Assembly (NCBI RefSeq): GCF_001411555.2
Contig: NC_049909.1
Location: 4,511,875 to 4,575,874 of the forward strand
Length of the DNA: 64,000 nt
DNA from: Juglans regia
Taxonomy: Eukaryota; Streptophyta; Magnoliopsida; Fagales; Juglandaceae
Direction of reading: 5' to 3'
Within the stretch, counting starts at the first letter, position 1. Every line of letters begins with the position of its first letter. The position numbers and the translations under genes were made by a program. Of the stretch, positions 35,657 to 46,315 are shown in pieces. The notes below the pieces were generated by a model. That model worked only from the letters and a program-made list of their open reading frames with translations. It was not told the DNA's origin and did not search any database.

Positions 35657-36720
35657 GCATGAACTCTCACTCTCTCCACACAATTCTCACATGTTCACTT
35701 GAAGATTCTCTCACTTTCTCGTATTTTCTTTCCAACCAAACAAGGAGGATCCTTTCAAGAGAGAGGATTTCAGCACCATCAAGGATAGACAAGGTAAGGA
35801 TCTGTTTTCTCTTAGTTTTGAGTAGACATGTCACTTTCTCAACCCGAAAATGAGATTCAAATCTCGTAAGATTTCGAGAATGATAGAACACACACACTTT
35901 CTACCCGATTTCTTGGAAAATGATTTGGGGTTTTTAAGAAAGCTGTAACACCCTGCTCCTTCTTTCTGACGAAAGCAAATTCCAAGGATGGAAATTATGT
36001 ACCACTCTGCCCTTCTCTCTAGCGACTGCGAGTCTCATTATGCGTGCTGAATGAACCAAAGCATTCTAAAGATATTATGTGATTTTTAAAGTACGCCCAA
36101 TGTTTTAAATGCACTGGAAATATTTATATGAGGTATTTCCAGTATTATTGAACCAAGCCTGGTTTTAAATAAGACAATTATAATATTTTTTAAGAGCTCC
36201 AAAAATATTATAATTTTCAAAAATCATTTTAATATCATTTATTATTTTTGAAGACCTCCACCATTAGATCATTTTGAGGATCCCAAGATAAAGGGATTAT
36301 GATTAAAACCTAGACCCCTCTTCCTTCTTCCTCACTTTTTCCTTCCCTCTCCCCTTGAGCCCGACAGAAACCCCATCTCCCTAGCCGATCCTTCCTCAGC
36401 CCAGCTCGGCGCCGCCTTGTGCCACCTAGTCTCACCGCCACCACCGGCAGCTCCCCCTCACGTCGGCGAGCATCCCCCACCATCGAAGTCCCGCACTGGA
36501 ACTTTCTCTTCCCCGACTCGAGCCCCTCTCTCCTCTCGAGTTCCTCGCTTCGCACCACTATAGCACTACCATCATCAGGATCTAACTCCACCGAGCACAA
36601 CCATGGGATTCATTCCCGCGGGTCTAGGTTCTCCATCCATTGACTTGATTTTGGCTTTCTTGGGGAGTTTTCAAATTGACTGTGGGTTCAAGGGATTCAT
36701 TCCCGCGGGTTCATATCATT

Positions 36721-36740
36721 TGGTATTCAGAGCAAGGTTT
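36721..36740 (+). promoter_or_regulatory. C2 primer binding site
   Basis: TGGTATTCAGAGCAAGGTTT, two bases after the LTR end at 36718. Same form as in C1. Confidence 0.72.
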
Positions 36741-37044
36741 CCAATCAGGTCTGATTCTATCTTCTATTTCTTGCATTTTTAAATTTAATTCTAGGGTTTC
36801 ATTGTTCTAGGGTTGCCAAAAAAAAAAAAATAAAGAACAAAAAGTAGGCTGCCAAAATTCTTATGATTTTGGGTTTGGCTAAAATTTGCATCACCTAGGG
36901 CTTTAAAATTCTAGGGTTTCCTGCATCTCTAAGTTTTTCAGTTGCTAGGAGTGTCGTTCCATTGATTCTCTTCTACTTCATTGTCCATGATTGTGTGTTT
37001 GAATTCAATTGTTTGGTTTTCACAATTGAATATTGCTGTTTGTG

Positions 37045-37190
37045 GTTGAATTATAGAAAAGAAAAAGAAAGGAAAGGAAAAGAAAATAAAAGAAAAGAAA
37101 AGAAAGGAAAAGAAAAGAAAGGAAAAGAAAAAAAAATTCGAACAAAAAAAAGAAAAAAAAACAGAAAGAAGAAGAAGAAAAAAGAAGGTA
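37045..37190 (+). repeat. Homopurine tract in C2 leader
   Basis: A nearly pure A/G run of GAAAAGAAAGGAAAAG type between primer site and gag ATG. The lysine-rich open frame across it is a by-product of the repeat. Confidence 0.85.
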
Positions 37191-37617
37191 GCATATTCAA
37201 AGTTGCTACATAGTTATAATAAAGAGAAAGAAAGTATTTGTTGATTGAGCTTTTATCATCATAGGAGCTGTTCACATCTTTCTAGTTGGTATCTTGCTTT
37301 ATAATTACACTTTCATTCGTATAACTTCCTTGATTCTCGTGTCATTTTTATTCCTTCCATGTTTCTCTTGTTCTTGTTTCCTGGATCTAATTACTAGTTG
37401 GGATAAAACAAGGTTGCTTTCTCTTGATTGTGTTCAATTAGTTCCTAAAGAACTTGAGTGGAAAAACTATTGAGGTAAAAGGCAAGAGAGTGTGAGACTA
37501 TTATCGGGAAAAAGCCATTAAGAGTGAAACACAAGTGGAGTGCCATTATTCGAGTGTAAACACGTAAGGGAGCGTGTGAGGTTTTCCACTAACATTGTTT
37601 TTGTGCAGCATATTATA

Positions 37618-38820
37618 ATGTCTCATCGGAGTAGCTCATCACTAAGGGGGAGAGAATATAACTCATCCATTGTGTTGCAAGCCATGCAACAATAGTTTGA
37701 GCAGTTGAACTTGGTGTTGGGTGAAGTGAGGAATAGTATGGATAATCAAGAAGCAGTGATTAGAAATTTGCAAGGTGAGAGAGATAGGAGGCGACGTAAG
37801 CCTAGAATTGAGAATGGGTATAAGAATGGAGAGTTTGGTGAGGATGAGGAAGGCTTAACATCTGAAGTTGGATTGGGTGGACATAGAAGAGTTAGGCATG
37901 GAAGAGGCCTTAGGGCAAACTCTGGGGGTCGAGATGGAGTAGATAAGAATCTTGGGAGCATCAAAATGAAAATATCATCATTCCAATGTAGAACTGACCC
38001 TGAAATTTATTTAGAGTGGGAGAAAAGAATAGAGTTGGTGTTTGATTGTCATAATTACTCTGAGGAGAAGAAGGAGAAGTTGGTTGTAATTGAGTTCACT
38101 GATTATGCGATTGTTTGGTGGGATCAATTAGTAACCAATAGGAGGAGGAATCTTGAGAGGCCTGTAGAAACATGGAGAGAGTTGAAAGCTATCATGAGGC
38201 GGAGATTTGTACCTAGCCACTACTATAGAGACCTCTACCAAAAATTACAAAATCTTATACAGGGGTCTAGGAGTGTAGAGAACTACTATAAGGAGATGGA
38301 GGTAGTGATGATTCGGGCTAATGTAGTGGAGGATCGGGAGGCCACGATGACAAGATTTTTGAGGGGGTTGAATAGGGAGATAGCCAATGTAGTTGAGTTG
38401 CAACATTATGAAGAGGTAGAGGATATGGTGCACATGGCGATGAAGGTGGAGAAGCGGCTAAAAGGAAAGGGTACATCAAGGTATACTTCGGTTTCTAGTA
38501 CTCCTTGGAAATCTAAGTGGGACAAAAATGAACAAGTTGTAGCAAAGGGGAAGACCGAACCACCAAAGGGAAAAGATTTGGGTGAGGCTGAAACCTCAAG
38601 AAAAAGAGAGAATGAGTTGAAAAACAATTGTGAGGCCGAGAGTTCAAAAAAAGAGGAGACTGAAAGAAAAACAGAGAGTGAAAAGAACAAAGAGAGTGAG
38701 AGGAAAAAAGAGAATGAGGCCGAAACATCAAAAGAAAGAGAGAAAAAGAAAATAGAGAGGTGGTTGAGAGTCAAGAAAAAAGAGTGGAGGCAGAAGAGGA
38801 AAAAGAAAGGGAGATTGTAG
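37618..38820 (+). pseudogene. C2 gag with K/E-rich tail replacing the zinc knuckle
   Basis: The ATG at 37618 starts MSHRSSSSLRGREYNSS, matching C1. A TAG at 37693-37695 follows (QQ*FEQL; probably from CAG), after which the frame is open to 38820. The capsid core is well kept: [60 protein letters not shown]. Where C1 has a CCHC knuckle and protease, C2 has a long, repetitive K/E/S/R-rich stretch (KREN, EAESSKKEETERK, EREKKKIERW). It overlaps the downstream frame by about 60 nt. The protein, if made, would be a capsid with a charged tail and no zinc knuckle. Confidence 0.87.
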
Positions 38821-40355
38821 AGAGAAATAGAAAGACAAAAGTGAGTTTTTATACTAAGGCGAGTCTTAATCCTAACGAACTTGACGTATGTTTGCCTAGT
38901 ATTGTTGTCTCTTTATTGCAGGGATATGAGGTCGTGTTTCCAAGTGGTGCATTTTGTGGATTGCCACCTATTAGGGAGATAGAGCACTACATTGACTTTG
39001 TGCCTGGTGCGACAATTCCTAACCGACCTTTCTTGGAAAAACATGAGTCATTGACACATTTAAAGGGACAAGGTAAGTTGTTGACTAGAATGCATGCTAA
39101 GCGGGATGATTGTATTGAGACTTTTCCTCATGTATTCAAATACACACAAGGTATGAAAAATTTTGTAGTTGATACTTTAGCAAGAAGGTATGTCCTTGTC
39201 TTCATTTTAGATGCAAAATTGTTGAGACTTGAATATGATAAGGAATTGCATGCTAATGATGATGACTTTGCTAGTGTGTATGGGACATGTGAGAAAGCAT
39301 CTTTTGGTAAGTTCTATAAACTAGATTGGTACTTGTTTAGAAAGATTAGATTTTGTGTGCCTACTAGTTTTATGCGTAAGTTGCTTGTGAGTGATGGACA
39401 TGCTGGTTTGTTGGGTAACCTTAGTGTAAGGAAAACTTTTGTTGTGTTGCATGACTGTTTGTGGGAATACCATTTGCCATTCAAAGACTTGTTGCACGAA
39501 CGTTTGTGGAAGTATCATTTGTCATTCATTGATGTATTGCATGAACATTTATGGGAGTATCATTTGCCATACATTGACGTGTTGCATGAACGTTTGCGGG
39601 AGTATCATTTGCTTCTCATTGAGTTTGCATATAATTGGAGTGGTCATTCTCGTGAAAATAAGATTTCAGACATGTTGCATGAACGTTTATGGGAGTATCA
39701 TTTGCCATTCATTGACTTGTTGCATGAACGTTTGCGGGAGTATCATTTGCCATTCATTGACTTGTTGCATGAACGTTTGCAGGAGTATCATTTGCCATTC
39801 ATTGACTTGTTGCATGAACGTTTGCGGGAGTATCATTTGCCATTCATTGACTTGTTGCATGAACGTTTGCGGGAGTATCATTTGCCATTCATTGAGCTTG
39901 CATATTGGAGTGGTCATTTTGGTTCGAGGAAGACTTTAGATGTACTTCATGAACATTTGTGGGAGTATTGTTTGTCATTCATTGAGTTTACATATAATTG
40001 GAGTGTTCATGCTACTACTAAATTTTCACCAATTGAAATTGTTTGTTTACTTAATCAATTTCCTCCTTTAGATTTAAAGTCTTTACTAGTTGATGACATG
40101 AGTAGCTTGGATGGACTATTCCAAATTCTTAAACAAATTAATGAAAATGCATATGTAATGGATCTTCCAGGTAAGTATCATGTTTCTACTATTTTCAATG
40201 TTACTAACAATTTTCCCTTTGATCCAGGTGGAGATTCGAGGTCGAATCCTTTTGAGGAGAGGGGGAATGATGGGAACCAAGATGGATCTAGTCTTAAAGA
40301 TCATTTGCAACTTCCAGATGGGCCAAGAAGATCAATGAGAAAATGCAAGGATTGA
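38760..40355 (+). pseudogene. C2 pol remnant: RT-less fusion with amplified integrase module
   Basis: A 531-residue open frame. The K/E-rich stretch leads to the linker before RT ([43 protein letters not shown]). It then jumps directly to the RNase H end ([13 protein letters not shown]); RT is gone. The pre-integrase region follows (ASFGKFYKLDWYLFRK). From 39446 to 39998 come ten copies of a 15-residue unit of LHERLREYHLPFID type with two spacers. The end of pol ([30 protein letters not shown]) continues into the LTR by 88 nt. The frame is open throughout despite the deletions, which is unusual for random decay. No catalytic residue remains. Confidence 0.9.
39446..39998 (+). repeat. Ten in-frame 45 bp repeats (integrase-end fusion module)
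   Basis: Ten units such as TTGTTGCATGAACGTTTGCG(GG) encode LLHERLREYHLPFID. Units 1-4, then a spacer (FAYNWSGHSRENKISD), units 5-9, a spacer (LAYWSGHFGSRKTLD), and unit 10. The spacers themselves resemble the sequence that flanks the unit in integrase (GHFG..KTLD before, FAYN after). Units 5-9 are almost identical and so the most recent. Confidence 0.95.
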
Positions 40356-41072
40356 TGCAATCCATTTGGGACAAGTTTAGCAAGAGCCCAACATTCAAGA
40401 TGGGGCTTGAAGGATGAAGATCCAATTTTAATTCATTTGATTAGCTACGGAAGAGGGCAACGACAAGACTTAATGGCTTTGGACTCTTGAAGGGTTTCAA
40501 CTTATTTAATTCATTTAAAGAACTTATTTTATTAGTTTAGAATAATTGAGTTTATTATGAGAAGCACTTAAGGGAGCCTATGCAAGGGCATGTTGGGAAA
40601 GTTATTATTTTATTGAACTAGGGTTAGGGTTACTGTAGCTGAGTACTGTAGCACGGCACTGTAGCCGCGGCACTGTTCATCCAGGGGCACTTTTGGAAGA
40701 TGGGGGTTTATTTTGGCTAGGGTTTCATTAGGTTTTGCTTTAAATACTCTATGTAGCCTCATTCTAATCAGATTATGAAGTTTATGAAATTTGATAAATT
40801 TATTCATTGTGAGTTGAGTTTTACTCCTCTTATTCTTAATTGAACTTTTGAACTTATCAAAGGTAAATCACAACCTTTGTGGCATTCCTCCTTTGTAATC
40901 TGGGTTCTTGAGACGAGTTCTTCAACGGGTCTAGATTTTAATATAATCTAGGTTCTTGAAACGAGTTCTCATCGGGTCTAGGTTCTCCATCCATTGACTT
41001 GATTTTGGCTTTCTTGGGGAGTTTTCAAATTGACTGTGGGTTCAAGGGATTCATTCCCGCGGGTTCATATCA
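40268..41072 (+). repeat. C2 3' LTR
   Basis: Starts TGATGGGAACCAAG and ends GGGTTCATATCA (805 bp). It is close to the solo LTR-C at 15566. The first 88 nt are coding in C2. Confidence 0.9.
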
Positions 41073-41812
41073 CCCAGCCACCTTAGCTCCTCCCTAGACC
41101 GCACGCACGTAGCCTCAATGCATGGGTTCACCATACCCACGGTTGAGCTTCACCTCCCACGGCCACCGCACCACCACCAGAAGTCTCCTCCCTCACCGAT
41201 GACCTCCCATAGCCACCCCCATTCCCAGCCAAGCCTCCCTCCTCCCACACGCTCTCTCACGAGTGTTCCTCCACCTCACGGCTAGATCCGCCACCTCCAG
41301 CACCATGTCGCCACTCCATCGCCACCATGCCTCTCCACGGCACCTCCTAAGCCCTTCCATGGCCAGCCGTAGTCCCCAGCCGCCCCTAGCTTCTCACGAA
41401 CCCTCACCCTCTCGGGTGCACTTTACAAGGCCTGATCCACCATGCTCCACCACCCCAGCCACCATAAGGACCACCCTTAGCCTCCCCTAGCCTAGTCGTA
41501 AGCCCAAACTGCCACTTTACGTGATGGACAGCCACTGTACGTGGCTAACCACCATGTACGACCCTTTCGACGTCATCAAGCGTGACGGTCAATGAACAAC
41601 GCACGCGTCAACCCCGACGATGGTATAGCCCTCTATCCCTCGTTATTTATGTTAATTAGTTGATTAGGTTGTGGACTATGCTATCAGTATTGTGGTGTTC
41701 GATGTATTGTGATGTGTTGTGTAGTGAAGTGTTGGGCGTAGTTGGGAACTGTGTTGTGTAGTGTTGTGAACTGTGCTGTGAAGTGTGGATTGGGAAGAGT
41801 ACACGCGGAGTG

Positions 41813-42070
41813 TACTCTGTGTGGCGTAGCGTAATGTGAAGGGAGTATACGTGGAGTATTCTCCATGTGATGGGAGTGATGCACCGTATGGTGTGTATGC
41901 CATAGTGGTGATGTGGCGTAGCGTGTGTGAAGGGAATACACGTGGAGTGTACTCCATGTGGTGGAGTGATGCACCATATGGCGGGTATGCCGTAGCGGTG
42001 ATGTGGCGTAGCATGTGTGAAGGGATACACGTGAAGTGTATTCCATAAGGTGAAGTGACACACCGTGTGG
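41813..42070 (+). repeat. Tandem repeat of about 92 bp in LTR-D
   Basis: Nearly three copies of a unit with GTGGCGTAGCGTGTGTGAAG and GGAGTGATGCACCGTATGG. A long minus-strand open frame here is a product of the repeat. Confidence 0.75.
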
Positions 42071-43371
42071 CGTGTCCAAAGATAAAGATGGTTGTGTGGT
42101 TGATGGGCGTAGAACATGACAAATAGTGTCGGGAACTGTGGAATAGTTTCCCGAAGTAGTTATGGTGTGGCCTATAGTCTGAGGTGACAGGTGTCACTTT
42201 GTTTGACTTATGGCTGGGAGTATGGGTGAAGTAGCAAAACAAGTAGAAGAGTGCGCAGCAGTAGCATGACTGGGAATGTCACAAAGTGACATGGTTACTG
42301 GCAGTCATGCTTATGATGGGTGAGGAGTTAGTGTAAGAATGGCACAGCGAAAACTTGACAAGATGTCACGATGTGACAGGAGTACATGAGGGACTGTACT
42401 CACGATGAGTTAGGAGTTGGCGTAGAAATGACGTAGCGGGATGTCAAGTGACATGACACGGTCACGGTGTAGCTTGGTCTCGAGCTATATGACATGACGT
42501 AAGGCGAAGTTGTGAACGGAGTCTTGTCGTGTTAAGTGTTGGGATGAACTGTTAAGAGAGACGAGTAGCATGAAGAGTCATGCTAGCCGAGTTAAGAGAA
42601 GGTTGGTATCGGAGTATGGCGCTTGTCCCTATGAGCATATGATCAACATGTTATATGTTGGTCTTAGGTGATAAAGGGATAAGGTACATGTGTAATCAGG
42701 TGAGATACATGTGCCGAACGAATTCACCATATGTAATGGGTAATATGTCCTAAGCATGGTTACACGGTGCTTAAACCTCAAAGTTGGCTTAGAGCCGTGT
42801 GGAGTGTATGGATGGGAATGAAGATTTAGTGTGAACTAAGGTGCATGGAGGCAGTGACGGGTGTATTGTCTAGGATTGGGATGGGTGACTCCGTCGGTCG
42901 GAATCATACGTCGAAATGTGGTAAATATGAAGAATAAGACGAAGGTCTTAGTGTCTTAATCCTAAAGTGAATCATGGGTTCACTTTAGTGGATGAGCACT
43001 CAAGGTAAGACCTTGAGTTTGGAAGAGGTAGTGACCGTAAATGGATCCCAGAGGTTTTAGCATAGTAAAGGGCACGTGATAGAAGGAGAGTGTTCCAAGT
43101 GAAGTATAGCTTATGTCTTCTAAGTTTAGTTGCTTATGCACTAGATAGAAAATGATGCTAAGATTATGTGTATGCATGTAAGTTGCCATCTTGCATGCAC
43201 ATGAATGGACTCCATGATATGGAAGTAGCATGGAGTCCAGGTAAGTATTATGTTGATACTCTTCTAGAGTTTTCTAAAAGATACAAAAATAACAATGAAA
43301 CACTTTTCCTTATGATGCCTTACGACACGACAGAAGTTTTATGAAAGCATGAAAAGTGTTCAAACGTATAC

Positions 43372-43625
43372 GTATGTACGGCCCTTCTTGGCAGCCCCTT
43401 TTTATGTAACCAAAGTATTACTTGTACGCATGTGAATGGATGACTATACGCGATATTTATTGTATGTATTTTCCACGAAAAGAAATGTTGAGGCGTATGC
43501 CTGTAGGGCCCTCCTTGGCAGACCCTTTTTACGCACCCAAACTATTAATTGTACGCATGTGGATGGATGAATATACGCAGTATCTATTGTAAGTATTTTC
43601 TAAGAAAAGAAATGTTGAGGCTTAT
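43372..43625 (+). repeat. Tandem duplication of about 125 bp in LTR-D
   Basis: Two copies share CCTTCTTGGCAGCCC/CCTCCTTGGCAGACC, GTACGCATGTG(A/G)ATGGATGA and AAAAGAAATGTTGAGGC. Confidence 0.8.
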
Positions 43626-45997
43626 GCTTCCAGCTTTAACTGATGCTTTAAATGACGCGAAGAAAGTGTTTTAAAACATCCCTATGAACTGATGCTTTAA
43701 ATGATGCCATGAAGATGATGTTTAAGCCAATGCTCTTAAATGATGTTTCTCCATGAATGAACTGTTAAATGAAAATGACTGAAAAGGAAAGGATTGAAAG
43801 GACTGAATGTTTAATATATGAAAATATGTAACGGCCATATGAATGAATGAAAAGGGTACCAAAGGACTGGGTAGATTGCAATGTCGGGTAAGTAGTACTG
43901 GTAGTGCACCCAGTGCTGCCCTCTGACTGAAAAGGGATTCCCAACCCAAAGGAAGACCGCTAACCCCAACACACGGGGCATAAGAGTGTGTACCGACCAA
44001 TGAAAGTTATAAGAAAGATTGTATGAATGCACGAATGCATCGAACTCTTGAAGAAATGAAGGCACTGACGGGAGAAACGTTTTACGAAGAGAAAGTCCCA
44101 TTCTTAAAGAAAAATCCCGTCCAGTGACGTTTTCAAAAGAACGCATGTATGCATGTACGTATAGTATGTATGGAATGATGAATGCATGAATGAAAACCTA
44201 TGTTATTATATTTTAATTGTATGAAGTAATGTTTACGAGTCATCGACTCATTTTAGTTTTTATGTATGCCCCTCCCCCCACAGGAACCGAATGAAAAGCA
44301 CACACCAGGACGGACACGACCCAAGGGGAAGAGCACGGAAGTCTAGGCATGAGAGTTTAATTGTATGAGAGGCCTTTTTATTTTAAAGATTTATGCTTTC
44401 CACTGTAAACCTCTTATTATCAAAGCACATTTTATTTTATAACGTAGAGTCTAGCACCCTGGGTATGGAAGTAAAAAGTTTTAAATCAAACAGTAATTCC
44501 CGTCTTCTTTTCTAAAATCATTTTATAAAAAGTCCCACCATAAGGACGAGCGTTACAAAACCCTTGAAGCCGAATAGTGGGGGGAGTTCATCCTCCATGT
44601 ATTCAACCACCTCATGTATTTTTTTTTTTTTTTTTTACTTTAGGTTTTGTTTTACTACATGAATGGAATAAAGGAGTTTTTGACCTAACAACTCTAAAAG
44701 CTGAATGGTTTAAAATCAAGTGATGCCCTAGAAATCCTCACACAATCAAGAACATGAAATATGGTTTTTAGTTACTCTTTCTAATGTAGTATATTCAGAT
44801 TTAGCTTAGTAGTATTTCTTTACGCGGATTTTTGTAAGTATACACTCAACTTACTCTTGGTTAGTATTTGTATATGATTGTGTAAATCCTTTCATTGTTA
44901 TGTTTGCTTTGTTTGCTATTTTTTGTTTGTTGGTTTGAATATGCTTATATGATCTTGGATTATGAATATTACATGAATGGTATGATTCAGTTTTAAGATG
45001 AAAATGGCAAGAATGTTCAATGCATGTTTCGGTTTTAAGGAAAACATTGTGGCTCATTTGTGTTACTTGATGATTCAGCTATACCATGTCTTGGAAGTTT
45101 TGGATTTTGACCAAACACCATGATTTGATGCTTCGTTCCATTATGCTTTGATTTCTAAGCAAATATGTTTGAAGAAGAAGCATGTTTAAGTGATGAATAT
45201 TCGTGTTTTGTATCTATATGTTTCAGCCAAGACCCTTTTTCATGAGTCCAAGTATCTGTTTTGATATCTCATATGGTTTATATTATCATGCTATGAAATG
45301 AAAATGTTATGCTTGGCTATTTCATGCACGGCATTTCATATGTCATATGTCAAGTGTAAGTACGTATGTTATTAGTGTCATGTCACATGCATTTGGGTAA
45401 AAGTGTTTTCAAAGAGGGTTTAAAAGTTTTATTATGACCCCAAGTGCTATGGCGGGGGAATGTCCTAGTGGAACTCCTTTGTCCACTCTGGAGTGTTTAA
45501 GAATAGAGTGGTAACCCCTGGGTCAACAAAGTATCGTCGACGAGCCTCGAATGAATTCTTTTCAAAGAATGCCGAACGAGGAAGCATCTAACACTAGTGG
45601 GTGCATAAGGCAAGTAACCTGACGAAGTAAGGTTAAATTAATATGAATCTCTGTTTATAACGTATTCATCATGGTGTACAGACCGTTGATGGTGCCGTAA
45701 CTAGCAGGAACACACGGTGCTAAGGGGAACCGTGTTGTGTCCACCCTCTGAACAAGAATAAGAGCTTGTGTGATAAGGATCACTCGATACAAATCTTGTG
45801 ATGTATTCTGATAAGGCAAGTTCTAATTAAGATCAAGTGAATAAGAAAAGTTAAGAAATTTTTCTAAAAAGTTAAGTTTTGTTACAAGTCAAGTTCTGGT
45901 CAAAGGCATAAGTCAAGTACATGTTCATGCACGCATTTCATGATATACCTCTTGTACGCTTGTGTTAACTGTGGTATGTTGTGTGATTATTTGCTGT

Positions 45998-46055
45998 GAT
46001 TTCTTGAAATCTCATTCTGGTAGTTTCCACTACCATTCCTCAACCAGAATGGTAG
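45998..46055 (+). promoter_or_regulatory. Two stem-loops in LTR-B (5' copy)
   Basis: Stem 1 is GATTT/AAATC (45998-46011). Stem 2 is CTACCATTC/GAATGGTAG (46030-46055), followed by GAAGTTGTG and, 25 bases later, the ATG of the small ORF at 46080. Confidence 0.65.
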
Positions 46056-46079
46056 AAGTTGTGACAAGTGTAGTAGATC

Positions 46080-46298
46080 ATGACCATGACCAAGAGGAAG
46101 AGAACAGCACCTCCTCCTCCAGAGAGGATCGTGCCTAAAATGGTTGTAAATCAGCCTAAGCCCTCCATCCTAGAGCGACTCAAGGCCATCAACCGGGAGA
46201 TCTCTAGAATACTTGAGTTCATTGCGAAGTTCAGGCGGCATAACAATCGGGAGAAAGATAAGACCTTAGAAAAGCGTGTGACGCCCAAACCCTCTTGA
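46080..46298 (+). CDS. Small basic LTR-encoded protein, 72 aa (unknown function)
   Basis: This frame lies inside LTR-B, directly after the conserved stem-loops. It encodes MTMTKRKRTAPPPPERIVPK, a linker, PSILERLKAINREI, and FIAKFRRHNNREKDKTLEKR. A divergent relative lies at the same place in the other LTR-B copy (50766-50972): the MTKRKRT start, PS-L and E/K-rich end are kept although the nucleotide sequence is only moderately similar. Predicted features are a basic N-terminus resembling a nuclear signal, a proline-rich linker, and a possible amphipathic helix. I recognise no family. It may be a genuine accessory protein of the family or a chance survivor; two copies are too few to decide. 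The alternative start is the second ATG at 46086. Confidence 0.45.
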   Translation: MTMTKRKRTAPPPPERIVPKMVVNQPKPSILERLKAINREISRILEFIAKFRRHNNREKDKTLEKRVTPKPS

Positions 46299-46315
46299 GG
46301 AGTACGGGAACTTAA

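Larger units (their letters stand above)
29741..35661 (-). mobile_element. Ty3/gypsy element C1, complete with both LTRs, TSD GCATG
   Basis: The element is 29746-35656, with perfect GCATG at 29741-29745 and 35657-35661. LTRs are 29746-30580 (835 bp) and 34821-35656 (836 bp). They differ by roughly ten changes when compared by eye, so the insertion is young. On the minus strand: PBS, polypurine-rich leader, gag, zinc knuckle, protease, [RT mostly deleted], RNase H, integrase. The pol frame ends 217 nt inside the 3' LTR, and the tail contains [15 protein letters not shown]. That extension is reported in CRM-type centromeric elements, but the lineage here is unproven. Confidence 0.92.
36604..41072 (+). 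mobile_element. Non-autonomous gypsy element C2 (5' LTR truncated), in LTR-D
   Basis: Order: a 115 bp remnant of the 5' LTR (36604-36718, with a rearranged joint at CGGGT), primer site, leader with homopurine tract, gag (37618-38820), fused pol remnant (38760-40355), 3' LTR (40268-41072). Protease, RT and most of integrase are missing. The left end has lost its flank, so no TSD is seen. It is related to C1 and C3. Confidence 0.88.
35939..44562 (+). mobile_element. Solo LTR-D, about 4.1 kb, TSD AAAGC/AAACC
   Basis: The LTR (35944-44557) starts TGTAACACCCTGC and ends GAGCGTTACA. The flanks AAAGC (35939-35943) and AAACC (44558-44562) are a 5 bp duplication with one mismatch. The uninterrupted LTR-B copy at 12600 shows continuous sequence at this place. 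Without C2 (36604-41072) it is about 4.1 kb. There is no gag, pol or primer site of its own. It has a GC-rich part (36310-36600 and 41073-41630) and tandem repeats. The open frames in the GC-rich part match no family I recognise. Confidence 0.87.

Noticed and set aside
36310..36643. Overlapping frames in GC-rich DNA, both strands
   Set aside because: GC-rich composition removes stops by chance; the stretch lies within solo LTR-D.
36962..37213. Lysine-rich frame
   Set aside because: A by-product of the homopurine tract in the C2 leader.
39439..39939. Second plus-strand frame over the 45 bp repeats (CCMNVCGSIICHSL)
   Set aside because: Shadow of the repeat; the other frame continues pol sequence on both sides.
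39446..39998. Regular 45 bp repeats, CRISPR-like at first sight
   Set aside because: No unique spacers between units, the units are coding in frame with pol, and the context is a plant retrotransposon.
41676..42242. Minus-strand open frame of 188 codons
   Set aside because: It reads through the 92 bp tandem repeat of LTR-D; composition (His/Thr/Tyr) follows from the repeat and there is no homology.
45441..45560. Possible conserved gene, because the block TCCTAGTGGAACTCCTTTG recurs at 15370, 25300, 45460, 50050 and 56240
   Set aside because: The repeats are homologous positions in LTR-A, LTR-B and LTR-F; no common open frame is kept across them.
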